64,000 bases of DNA from the NCBI GenBank assembly GCA_963712065.1, contig CAVQGM010000002.1, forward strand, positions 248,001-312,000. The letters are read 5' to 3'. A model generated the notes under the pieces. It made no database searches. It worked only from the letters and a program-made list of their open reading frames with translations, and was not told the origin of the DNA. Source of the stretch: CAVQGM01 sp963712065. Lineage in GTDB: Bacteria > Actinomycetota > Acidimicrobiia > Acidimicrobiales > Acidimicrobilacustridaceae. The translations under genes and the position numbers were made by a program. Below are positions 16,708-24,248 of the stretch, piece by piece (within the stretch, counting starts at the first letter, position 1; the number at the start of each line of letters is the position of its first letter).

Positions 16708-17921
16708 TCGGCGCCCTCGTGGCTCGTCTCCTGGTCGACGGCGCGAGCGTGCCCGATCTCCTCGGTGAGGCTGATGGCGAGCAGTCCTGCGCAGACCACG
16801 GCGAAGGCCACGGTGGCCGGCTCGTCCCTGAGGAGCACGGCGGCGACCACCACGACGAGGATCACGACCGGGCGCACGGGTGAGGGCCGCCTCCCCGTGC
16901 GCCACAGGCCGGCCACCATCATCAGCTCGAACAGCGCGACGCCGGCGAGGAGGGCGACGAGGTACCTGGGGTCGAGCGGCTCGCTCGGCGCCGCGACCGC
17001 CTTCTTGGCGGCCAGGGCGAGGAGGGCCACACCGAACACCAGGGGGAAGTGCAAGAAGCTGAAGACGTCGCGGGAGGCGGCGCTGAGCGCCCCTCCGGAG
17101 AGGCGGTGGAGGCGGGCGTCGAGGGCCGGCTTGGCCCGGGCGAAGTAGGTCCACCACAGCCCGGCGGTGGCGACGACGGTGACGAACCCCACCACGTACA
17201 CCGCGGTCGAGCGGTCGGCGCCGGTGAGGCCGGAGGCGGTGACGATGAGGGTCTCGCCGAGGGCGATGATCACGAACAGCCCGTGGCGCTCGCCGAAGTG
17301 CTCGGGACGGAGGTCCCATCCGTCGTTGGTGCCGGCGAGCGACGCGGCGACGAGGTCGAGCACCAGGGCGGCGAGCCAGGCGAACGTGCGGGCGTCCCCT
17401 TCGACCATGCCGCCCGCGATCACCGCGACGAGACCGAACACGGACAGCCCGGCGAACGTCACCACCGACTGGCGCTTGGCCGCATCCGGTGCGGAGATCG
17501 CCACGTAGACGCCGAGGCCGATGATCCGGACGACGACGTACATGACGGCGAAGAGCAGGCCCGAGTCGCCGAACGCGTTCGGGATGGTGATCGCCATGAA
17601 CACGGCGGTGACGGCGGCGGCCAACGTCGCGAGCTCGATGGCCGGATGGGTGGTGTCGGCGGAGTTGAGGGCCCAGGTGAACTGGGTCCATGCCCACCAC
17701 ACCAGCCAGAAGACGATCAACGCCCGACCGACGCCGGCCCACGACGAGTCGCTCGCGAGCAGCGAGACGATCTGGGTGAGGGCGAAGACGAAGACGAGGT
17801 CGAAGAACAGCTCGACGAACGTGGTCGGCTGATCGTCGTCGGTGTGCAGGGGTGCCCGCTCACCGAGCACCCGCAATCGTCGCCGCCCCCCGGCGGCGCC
17901 CTCTCGTCTCCCCAGCGCCAC
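16704..17921 (-). CDS. Low-temperature-requirement protein A (LtrA) family membrane protein
   Basis: 405 residues with about twelve hydrophobic segments and both LtrA signatures: F-V-E-L-F-F-D-L-V-F-V-F near residue 36 and H-F-G-E-R-H-G-L-F-V-I-I-A-L-G-E-T near residue 215. LtrA is named from a Listeria cold-sensitive mutant; the transported molecule, if any, is unknown. It heads a two-gene operon with the DUF3089 lipoprotein, overlapping it by four bases. The GTG start lies 6 bases after TAGCGT. Confidence 0.9.
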   Translation of the reverse strand: MALGRREGAAGGRRRLRVLGERAPLHTDDDQPTTFVELFFDLVFVFALTQIVSLLASDSSWAGVGRALIVFWLVWWAWTQFTWALNSADTTHPAIELATLAAAVTAVFMAITIPNAFGDSGLLFAVMYVVVRIIGLGVYVAISAPDAAKRQSVVTFAGLSVFGLVAVIAGGMVEGDARTFAWLAALVLDLVAASLAGTNDGWDLRPEHFGERHGLFVIIALGETLIVTASGLTGADRSTAVYVVGFVTVVATAGLWWTYFARAKPALDARLHRLSGGALSAASRDVFSFLHFPLVFGVALLALAAKKAVAAPSEPLDPRYLVALLAGVALFELMMVAGLWRTGRRPSPVRPVVILVVVVAAVLLRDEPATVAFAVVCAGLLAISLTEEIGHARAVDQETSHEGAE

Positions 17922-17927
17922 GCCGTG

Positions 17928-17933
17928 ACGCTA
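17928..17933 (-). promoter_or_regulatory. -10 element of the ltrA-like operon (leaderless)
   Basis: TAGCGT on the minus strand, 6 bases before the GTG at 17921. Confidence 0.45.
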
Positions 17934-18026
17934 TCGGGCGTGCCGGGATCCGCCGCCGCTCGGGTTCCGGCGCCGGAGCGAGCGGCTGGCGGCCGAGCGC
18001 CCGGTCTGCTCCCGCCTGTGCCGAGC

Positions 18027-18380
18027 TCACCGGAGGGACAGCACGGTGACCGTGTTCAGGACGACGACCAGGCTGTAGACCCCGACCACGAACCAGCCGA
18101 GGCAGAGCACCGGGAGGGTGACGCGCCGGTGTCGTCGCCAGGCCACCACGGCGCCGAGGATCAGCCCCCCGCACACGAGGATCTTGAACAGGATCACGAG
18201 CCGGTTCGAGATCATCCATCGCACGATCGGGTTGCCCTCGTCGGCGCCCATCGAGATGGCGGCGTAGGTGGTGACGACGTCGAACAGGTTCAGGACCACG
18301 ATCGCGCCGACGGCCACGAACCACGCCCGTTGGGACCGTCCGCGACGCTCCGGGGCGGTGCTCTCGGCCTGGTCGGTCAC
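18027..18380 (-). CDS. DUF5658 small membrane protein
   Basis: 117 residues with three transmembrane segments. The conserved piece N-L-F-D-V-V-T-T-Y and the following E-G-N-P-I-V-R-W are the Asp-Thr and Glu-Asn-Pro landmarks of DUF5658. The GTG at 18380 was chosen because the longer frame upstream lacks gene-like composition and runs into the protease promoter region. Function is unknown. It is divergent from the site-2 protease gene. Confidence 0.72.
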   Translation of the reverse strand: MTDQAESTAPERRGRSQRAWFVAVGAIVVLNLFDVVTTYAAISMGADEGNPIVRWMISNRLVILFKILVCGGLILGAVVAWRRHRRVTLPVLCLGWFVVGVYSLVVVLNTVTVLSLR

Positions 18381-18516
18381 GCTGCTGGCCCCCCGGGCGG
18401 ATCCTCGGTGGGTGGACAGTACCCGGGCACTCCGGCCGTCGGCGCCACGGGCGACGCCGGCCGAACCGTGACCTTCTGCTCTGCTGGTCCGGGGGCGCCA
18501 GGCGCACCATGGAGTC

Positions 18517-19665
18517 GTGCGTACGTCGTTCCGCCTGGGTCGGATCGCCGGCATCGAGGTCGGCGCCCACTGGAGCCTGCTCGTCATCGCCGCCGTCCTC
18601 GTGTGGAGCCTGGCCGTCGGCGTCCTGCCCGAGATCGACCCGGGTCACGCGCCCGTCGCCTACTGGCTCGTGGCGCTCGGTGCGATCGTGCTCTTCTACG
18701 CCGCGCTGGTCGCCCACGAGTTCGGCCACTCGATGGTCGCCCGGCGGCACGGCGTCGAGGTCGAGCGGATCACCCTGTGGCTGTTCGGTGGGGTCGCCCA
18801 GCTCGGCTCGGAGAGCGCGACCCCGGGCGACGAGCTCCGCATCGCCGCCGCCGGTCCGGCCGTCAGCTTCGGGCTCGGCATCGGCTTCGGCGTGATCGCC
18901 GTCGTCGTCGTCGCCGTGGGCGGGGACTCCCTGCTGGCCACCGGCTTCGTGTGGCTGGCACAGGTCAACATCCTGCTCGCGCTGTTCAACCTCCTCCCCG
19001 CGTTCCCCCTCGACGGCGGCCGCGTCCTGCGGGCCTGGCTCTGGCGCCGGGGCGGTGACCGGATCGCCGCCACCACGACCGCGGCCGGCGTGGCCGTCGT
19101 CTGCGCCTACGGGCTCATCGGGCTCGGCTTCGCCGCGGCGCTGTTCGGACTCGGGCTGAGCGGCGTCTGGTTCGTGCTCCTCGGCTGGTTCCTCCTCGGC
19201 GCGGCGCGGGCGGAGGCCGAAGGCGTCGTCCGTCAGGAGCTGCTGGCGAGGGTCACGGTCGGCGAGATCATGTCGGCCGACCCGGTGACCGTGCCGGCGT
19301 CGACGTCGGTCGCCGACCTGATCGACCGCTACGTCCTCGGCTCCCGGTACTCGGCGTTCCCGGTGGTGGACGAGCGAGGTGCCCCGGTCGGCCTGGTGAC
19401 GCTCGAGCGGGTGCGTCGGGTGCCGGCCGCCTCGTGGCCCACCACGACCGTCGGCGAGGCCGCCCACCCGCTCACCGAGGTGCCGCAGACCCGTCGATCG
19501 GAGCCCGTGATCGACCTGTTGCCCCGACTGGCGGCCCCGGCGCCCGGGCGTGCCCTCGTGCTCGACGGCACCCGTCTCGTCGGCATCGTGTCGACCACCG
19601 ACGTCACCCGAGCCCTCACCACCCGCCGGCTCGGACGTCGGCTGCCGGCGCGGCCGGCAGGATGA
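18517..19665 (+). CDS. Site-2 protease family zinc metalloprotease with CBS domains (Rip3-like)
   Basis: 382 residues of the M50 family. Zinc ligands are in H67-E-F-G-H71, and the third ligand is Asp166 in N-L-L-P-A-F-P-L-D-G-G-R. Six hydrophobic segments precede a cytoplasmic pair of CBS domains (roughly 245-300 and 310-370), containing I-M-S-A-D-P-V-T-V-P and V-G-I-V-S-T-T-D-V-T. Such enzymes cut membrane-bound regulatory proteins such as anti-sigma factors; the CBS pair probably senses an adenine nucleotide. No candidate substrate gene is adjacent. Confidence 0.9.
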   Translation: MRTSFRLGRIAGIEVGAHWSLLVIAAVLVWSLAVGVLPEIDPGHAPVAYWLVALGAIVLFYAALVAHEFGHSMVARRHGVEVERITLWLFGGVAQLGSESATPGDELRIAAAGPAVSFGLGIGFGVIAVVVVAVGGDSLLATGFVWLAQVNILLALFNLLPAFPLDGGRVLRAWLWRRGGDRIAATTTAAGVAVVCAYGLIGLGFAAALFGLGLSGVWFVLLGWFLLGAARAEAEGVVRQELLARVTVGEIMSADPVTVPASTSVADLIDRYVLGSRYSAFPVVDERGAPVGLVTLERVRRVPAASWPTTTVGEAAHPLTEVPQTRRSEPVIDLLPRLAAPAPGRALVLDGTRLVGIVSTTDVTRALTTRRLGRRLPARPAG

Positions 19666-19754
19666 CCACCAGCGAACCGACGCCGGGTGCCTCCCTCGAC
19701 GGGTCAGGGACCCGCTGGCTCCTCCAATCCCGTCCCGCAGGTCAGAGGGGCTGG

Positions 19755-20131
19755 TGACGGTGAGCCGGCCTGTAGGCGGGATTCTGTCCGGCGCCTCCCG
19801 GCGCCGTGGTGACCATCCATCTGTGCGGCCTACCAGGGGACTGCCCCCGAGGGGGCGGACGGGCCGTCCATGTCCCACATGCGGCCTTGCTCCGGGTGGG
19901 GTTTGCCGTGCCACCCCGGTCACCCGGGGTGCGGTGCGCTCTTACCGCACCGTTTCACCCTTGCCTGTGCCCGACCCGAAGGCCCGGCCATCGGCGGTCT
20001 GTTCTCTGTGGCACTTTCCTGCGGGTTGCCCCGACTGGCCGCTAGCCAGCACCCTGCCCTTCGGAGTCCCGACCTTCCTCGACGACGTCACCGAAGCGCG
20101 CCGCCGCGGTCACCCGGCCGACTCACCGTCG
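19755..20131 (-). ncRNA. rnpB: RNase P RNA component (bacterial type A)
   Basis: The minus strand carries the conserved core of bacterial RNase P RNA in order: GAGGAAGGTCGGGACTCC near 20075, GGAAAGTGCCACAGAGAA near 20020, GGGTGAAA, AGAGCGCACCG, GGTAGGCCG and ACAGAATCC near the 3' end. Helix P1 is unusually long and clear: fifteen base pairs (one G-U) join 20116-20130 to 19756-19770. This RNA cleaves 5' leaders from tRNA precursors. A possible promoter with CAGACT as -10 lies just upstream at about 20137-20142. Ends are set by P1 and could differ by a few bases. Confidence 0.96.
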
Positions 20132-20162
20132 CCTCCAGTCTGCCCGCTGACGGCCTCGACCA

Positions 20163-20281
20163 CGAACTGGTTGCGGGATCGGCCGGTGCGGGTCCCGGTT
20201 TCGGCAACCAGTTCGGCGGGGGCTCGCGAACTGGTTGCGGGATCGGCCGGTGCGGGTCCCGGTTTCGGCAACCAGTTCGGC
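20163..20281. repeat. Two identical 55-bp palindromic repeats (REP-like)
   Basis: The copies occupy 20163-20217 and 20227-20281 and are identical over all 55 bases, separated by 9 bases. Each is bounded by an 11-base perfect inverted repeat, GAACTGGTTGC and GCAACCAGTTC, with inner CCGG-type complementarity, so each can fold into a hairpin. They fill the gap between the stop of the ferritin-like gene and the 5' end of rnpB. They may act as terminator or be a dispersed REP-like element; copy number elsewhere is unknown. Confidence 0.9.
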
Positions 20282-20292
20282 TCGGGGGACGG

Positions 20293-21201
20293 CTAGGAGG
20301 GGAGGGCGGTGCCGGACGTGGAGCCGCCGGCGGTGCCGTCCGTGGTCGACGCACTGGGGGCCCGGGTGGTGGGCGTGAGCGGGGGATCGTCCTGGGGGAC
20401 GAAGCCCTTGTCGTCGACCCGGTCGCGGCGCGGCATGAACGCGAACGGCACCGGCGGCTGGTTCTGCACCGTGTGCAGCACGGTCACGTGGCGGGCCTCG
20501 GTGGCGCCGATCGACATGGCCGCCTGCCGCAGCGCCGGCGTCGTGAGCAGCTCGGCGGCGAACACGTAGGTCTGGGCCGCGGTGTTCTCCAGCACGAAGG
20601 CCAGCGAGACGACCGCCTCCTCGCCGTCGAGCACCCCGAGGGCCGGCTCGACGACCTCGGTGAACAGGTACTGGTTGGCCTGGTCGTAGGGCTCGCCCCC
20701 GACCTCGGTGGTGGCCTCGGCGACCGCCTCCGCGTGCTCCCGGTGCTGCTGCTGGAACAGCTGGGCGGCGTCGGCGATCGCGGGGGTGGTGACCAGGCCC
20801 GAGTCGATGGCCGCCTGGTAGGTGTCGACGGCGAGCACCTCGATCGACTGCGCGGTGCGCAGCAGCGTCACGTCGGTCGCCTGCCCCTGCTCCGGCGTGG
20901 TGGTGGTGGTCGCTCCCGACTCGGCCTGGATGGGGAGGGTCCCGCTCACCGGCACCGGGTTCGAACCGGAGTCGCTCCCGCATGCGGCCACGACCGCCGA
21001 CACGGCGACGGTGAGGCCCCCGACCTGGAGGAACCGGCGTCGGTCGGGCAGGCCCAGCAACTGGCGCTTGGCCGCGGGCGACGCATCGCCGTCCGGATCG
21101 AACACCCGGTGCAGCGCGTCACGCCACTGGGGGAGCGACGCCTCGTGCTCGCTGGCCGACGCCCGCAGCTGCCGGCGCACCTCGTCTCGGCTGAAGTCCA
21201 T
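20293..21201 (-). CDS. Tat-exported ferritin-like domain lipoprotein
   Basis: 302 residues. After about 50 residues comes a twin-arginine motif D-R-R-R-F-L-Q-V with a hydrophobic stretch ending A-A-C-G, so it is probably a Tat-exported lipoprotein with an unusually long n-region. The mature part has a four-helix ferritin-like bundle (A-Q-S-I-E-V-L-A-V-D-T-Y, H-R-E-H-A-E-A-V, N-T-A-A-Q-T-Y, E-A-R-H-V) with Glu and His in dinuclear-metal positions, then a Thr/Ser-rich tail. The ATG has GAGGAGA upstream. It follows a second ferritin-like gene by 32 bases, likely in the same operon. Confidence 0.82.
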   Translation of the reverse strand: MDFSRDEVRRQLRASASEHEASLPQWRDALHRVFDPDGDASPAAKRQLLGLPDRRRFLQVGGLTVAVSAVVAACGSDSGSNPVPVSGTLPIQAESGATTTTTPEQGQATDVTLLRTAQSIEVLAVDTYQAAIDSGLVTTPAIADAAQLFQQQHREHAEAVAEATTEVGGEPYDQANQYLFTEVVEPALGVLDGEEAVVSLAFVLENTAAQTYVFAAELLTTPALRQAAMSIGATEARHVTVLHTVQNQPPVPFAFMPRRDRVDDKGFVPQDDPPLTPTTRAPSASTTDGTAGGSTSGTALPS

Positions 21202-21233
21202 GTCTGCGCTGTCTCCTCGATGCGAACGGCGGG

Positions 21234-21971
21234 TCAGCCGGCGTACTGGGCGGGGTCGAAGGCCCCGGCGGTGGGCTGGAAGGCGGGCATCCACTCCTCG
21301 ACCGGGAGATCGAGGATCGTGCCGATGGCCGTCGCGTGCTGGGCCTCGATGGGGGCGATCGACGCCGCCGGCCCCGCCGACAGCGGGGACTCGAGGGCAC
21401 CGAGGGCCGTGAGGTAGGTCGCGGCGGCGCCCTGCTCGACGTCGAACAGCACCTGCAACAGCTCGGGTGCGCTGCCGGCCGCCTCGAGCTGGGGAGCGAC
21501 GGCGTCGACCAGCGCCTGGTTGGGGGCGCGGTCGAGCTCGTCCTCGGACTGCCCGGCGAGGGCCCCGAGGGCGTTGCCGTGCTGGAGGTGATGTCGCCCG
21601 AAGGTCCGGGCCAGCTCGGTCTCGGTCGCGCTCATGAGCTGGCGGCCGACGGCGACGTCGTAGGCGGCCACGGCGGCGAACTCCACGCCCTGGGCGAACT
21701 CGACGATGGCGAGGTCGCCGGCTGGCAGGTCGGGGGCATCCGAGCTCGCGCCCTGGCCGCCGAGGGCCCCTGCCGCCCCGGCCAGTGCCGTCATCGGCAC
21801 GACGGCCGTGCCGACGGCCACGGCCCCACCGAGGCCGAGGTCGCGCATGAAGCGCCGGCGCGAGTCGCGCAGGCCGTCACCGAAGTGCGCCTCGCCCAGG
21901 TCGTCGGCGATGGTGCGCATCGCCTCCCGATGCTGCTCGTCGACCTCGTCCACCAGACGGCGGATCCTCAT
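21234..21971 (-). CDS. Tat-exported ferritin-like domain protein
   Basis: 245 residues with a twin-arginine signal S-R-R-R-F-M-R-D-L-G-L-G-G-A-V at about 37-50. A ferritin-like bundle follows (V-E-F-A-A-V-A-A-Y, H-H-L-Q-H-G-N, D-V-E-Q-G-A-A-A-T-Y, E-A-Q-H-A-T-A), again with Glu and His at dinuclear-site positions. It is a paralogue of the neighbouring gene. Tat export suggests folding with metal before translocation. It lies between the cupredoxin gene and the other ferritin-like gene. Confidence 0.82.
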   Translation of the reverse strand: MRIRRLVDEVDEQHREAMRTIADDLGEAHFGDGLRDSRRRFMRDLGLGGAVAVGTAVVPMTALAGAAGALGGQGASSDAPDLPAGDLAIVEFAQGVEFAAVAAYDVAVGRQLMSATETELARTFGRHHLQHGNALGALAGQSEDELDRAPNQALVDAVAPQLEAAGSAPELLQVLFDVEQGAAATYLTALGALESPLSAGPAASIAPIEAQHATAIGTILDLPVEEWMPAFQPTAGAFDPAQYAG

Positions 21972-22002
21972 GCGTCGCTCTCCTCGTCCCAGGGCAGCAC
22001 CG

Positions 22003-22395
22003 TCAGGAGACGGTGACCGTGCCCTTCATGTAGTTGTGGATCTTGCAGTAGTACCGGTAGGTGCCCGGGCGCGGGAACGCCTGGCGGTAGCTCGAATCCT
22101 TGCCCATCTCACCCGAGTCGAGCACATTCGGCTCGAGCCCCACGACCCAGTGGTCCACCTCGTCGTCGTTCACCCAGGTCACCGAGGCGCCGGCGACGAC
22201 CGTGATCTCCCGGGGGACGAGCTCGTGGTCCCGCATCACGACGGTGCCGGCAGGGACCGCGCCGGGGTCACCGGTGGCCGTGGCGGCGGTCCCGCCGTCG
22301 TCGTCGGGGACCCCGCACGCGCTCGACAGGAGCACCAGGCCGAGGCCGGCAGCCAGGGCGGCGACACGGGGGCGGGGAGACGATGCTCGGGACAC
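22003..22395 (-). CDS. Cupredoxin (plastocyanin/azurin-like) lipoprotein
   Basis: 130 residues. A signal peptide ending L-S-S-A-C27 makes it a lipoprotein. The mature chain is a small cupredoxin whose type-1 copper ligands are all visible: His82 in D-H-W-V-V, then Cys117, His120 and Met123 in Y-Y-C-K-I-H-N-Y-M-K-G. It should carry electrons outside the membrane. First gene of a probable three-gene unit with the two ferritin-like genes, suggesting copper-iron electron transfer or metal storage at the cell surface. Confidence 0.88.
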   Translation of the reverse strand: MSRASSPRPRVAALAAGLGLVLLSSACGVPDDDGGTAATATGDPGAVPAGTVVMRDHELVPREITVVAGASVTWVNDDEVDHWVVGLEPNVLDSGEMGKDSSYRQAFPRPGTYRYYCKIHNYMKGTVTVS

Positions 22396-22412
22396 GTGGC
22401 CGGCATTCTCGC

Positions 22413-23855
22413 CTAGAAGTCGAGGGCGGAGAGGTCACCGAACCAGCCCCGGGCCCGCTCGACCGCTCGCGCCCAGCGCTCGCGGTCGAGCGGGGCGCCC
22501 GGCTCGACGACCAGGGTCGGTCGCCACACGGCGGCGATGTCGTCCCAGCCGCCCCATGCGCCGATGGCCAGCCCGGCGAGGTAGGCGGCGCCGAGGGTGG
22601 TGGCCTCCACGACGGGGGAGACCTCGACCGGCCGCCCGGTGGCGTCGGCCAACGCCTGGACGAACGTCGGGTTGCGGCTCATGCCCCCGTCGATCCGCAG
22701 CGTCGGGATGGCGATGCCGGCGTCGGCCTCGGTCGCGTCGACGAGGTCGGCGCCGCGGTGGGCCACGCCTTCGAACACGGCCCGCACGAGTTGGGGCCGG
22801 CCCGTCCCTCGGGTCACGCCGAGCAGCGTGCCGCGTGCCCCGTAGTCCCAGTGGGGGGTGCCGAGTCCGAGGAGGGCGGGGACGTAGACGACGCCATCGG
22901 TGTCGGCGCACTGCGAGGCGACGTCGTGGGACTCCTCCGACGTGGTGAGCACGCCGAGGTCGTCGCGCAGCCACTCCACGTTGGTGCCGGCCGACAGCAT
23001 GATCGCCTCGAGCCCCCACGTGGGCGTGCCCGCCTCGCGCCACGCCACGATCGGGAAGGTCCCCTGGCCGCCGCGGGTGGGGAACGAGGGTCGGTGGGGG
23101 CCGATGACGGTGTCGAGCATGCCGCCGGTGCCGAAGGTGATCTTGGCCGGGCCGGGCCGCACGCAGCCCTGTCCGATGAGCGACGCCTGCTGGTCGCCGA
23201 CGATGCCGGCGATGGGCGGTGCGCCGTCGAGCGCGGACGCCACGCCCACGGCGCCGGTCGAGTCGACGATGGTCGGCAGCACGGAGGGCGGGATGCGCAG
23301 CGCGTCGAGCACGGCGTGGTCCCAGCCCGAGCCGTCGAGGGTGGTCAGGCCGGTCACGCCGGCGTTCGACAGGTCGGTGACGTGCACGGCGCCCTCGGAC
23401 AGGTGCCAGGCGATCCACGTGTCGACCGTGCCGAAGCAGAGGTCGCGGCTGCGGGACGGGTCGGCGCCGTCGAGCAGGTGACGGAGCTTGGTGGCCGACT
23501 GGTTCGGTGCCAGGCGCAGCCCCTCGCCCTGCAGCACCAGGCAGTCGCCGAGGGTGCGCAGGTCCTGCCAGCCGATGCCGGGCCCGACCGGCTCGCCCGT
23601 CGACCGTTCCCAGACGATGGTCGACGCCCGCTGGCTGGCGATGCCCACGGCGTCGACCGGCCCACCCTCGGCCAGCGCCTCCCGGGCCACGTCGAGGGCC
23701 GCGTGGGCCAGGACCCGGGCGTCGAACTCGACCAGGCCGGGCGCGGGTGAGTCGGGCAGCACGGCCCGATGGTGGTCGAGTCGGATCCCCCCTTCGGGAT
23801 CGACGATGGCGGCCCGCAGGCCACTCGTGCCGACGTCGATGACGAGCACGCTCAC
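22413..23855 (-). CDS. FGGY-family carbohydrate kinase, not a canonical glycerol kinase
   Basis: 480 residues with both FGGY lobes: the phosphate-1 loop D-V-G-T-S-G-L-R, the G-D-Q-Q-A-S-L segment with the catalytic Asp, F-G-T-G-G-M-L and R-I-D-G-G-M-S-R-N. Where glycerol kinases have N-Q-R-E-T, this protein has S-Q-R-A-S, losing the Glu that binds the glycerol hydroxyls; the window's other FGGY kinase keeps it. Its substrate is therefore probably another polyol or ketose. The GTG start overlaps the stop of a small membrane-protein gene, and the AGPS-like and GlpD genes lie upstream in the same direction. Confidence 0.85.
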   Translation of the reverse strand: MSVLVIDVGTSGLRAAIVDPEGGIRLDHHRAVLPDSPAPGLVEFDARVLAHAALDVAREALAEGGPVDAVGIASQRASTIVWERSTGEPVGPGIGWQDLRTLGDCLVLQGEGLRLAPNQSATKLRHLLDGADPSRSRDLCFGTVDTWIAWHLSEGAVHVTDLSNAGVTGLTTLDGSGWDHAVLDALRIPPSVLPTIVDSTGAVGVASALDGAPPIAGIVGDQQASLIGQGCVRPGPAKITFGTGGMLDTVIGPHRPSFPTRGGQGTFPIVAWREAGTPTWGLEAIMLSAGTNVEWLRDDLGVLTTSEESHDVASQCADTDGVVYVPALLGLGTPHWDYGARGTLLGVTRGTGRPQLVRAVFEGVAHRGADLVDATEADAGIAIPTLRIDGGMSRNPTFVQALADATGRPVEVSPVVEATTLGAAYLAGLAIGAWGGWDDIAAVWRPTLVVEPGAPLDRERWARAVERARGWFGDLSALDF

Positions 23856-24244
23856 GACGGGTCCTCCGGGGGGCGGGCGGTGGTGCCGAGCAGGGCGGGC
23901 AGGAACCCGCCGATGGCCCCGAGCGACATGAACAGGAGCGCGAACACCACGACCCCGACCGCGTTGGGCGCCTGGCCCCGCAGGAGGGAGTAGACGAGCT
24001 GGGCGACGACGAAGGTGGCGAGGCCCGCCATCGACCCGAGGAAGATCGGTCGATCGACGACGTTGCGGGCGGCGACGTAGCCGCCGAACAGGGCAGCACC
24101 GAAGATGCCGACCACGACGAGCAGGGCGGTGGTGCCCTCGACGTCGTCGCCGCCCACCAGGCGGGCGAGCCCGGCCACCACCGCGATCAGCACCAGCGAG
24201 GTGCCCGCGCCGATGGCCACCCCGGCGAGGTCGTGGCGATCCAT
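23852..24244 (-). CDS. Small four-helix membrane protein
   Basis: 130 residues with four predicted transmembrane segments, alternating Gly/Ala-rich and Leu/Val-rich. It resembles TIGR04086-type small membrane proteins in layout, but no diagnostic motif was found. The ATG lies four bases after the stop of the AGPS-like gene, and its own stop overlaps the FGGY kinase start, so it is translated as part of that operon. It may be a membrane partner of the kinase or flavoenzyme, or an unrelated passenger. Confidence 0.65.
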   Translation of the reverse strand: MDRHDLAGVAIGAGTSLVLIAVVAGLARLVGGDDVEGTTALLVVVGIFGAALFGGYVAARNVVDRPIFLGSMAGLATFVVAQLVYSLLRGQAPNAVGVVVFALLFMSLGAIGGFLPALLGTTARPPEDPS

Positions 24245-24248
24245 CGGG

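Noticed and set aside
20948..20966. A T-arm-like GGGTTCGAACC sequence suggesting a tRNA
   Set aside because: It lies inside the ferritin-like coding region, and no acceptor stem, D-arm or anticodon arm can be formed around it.
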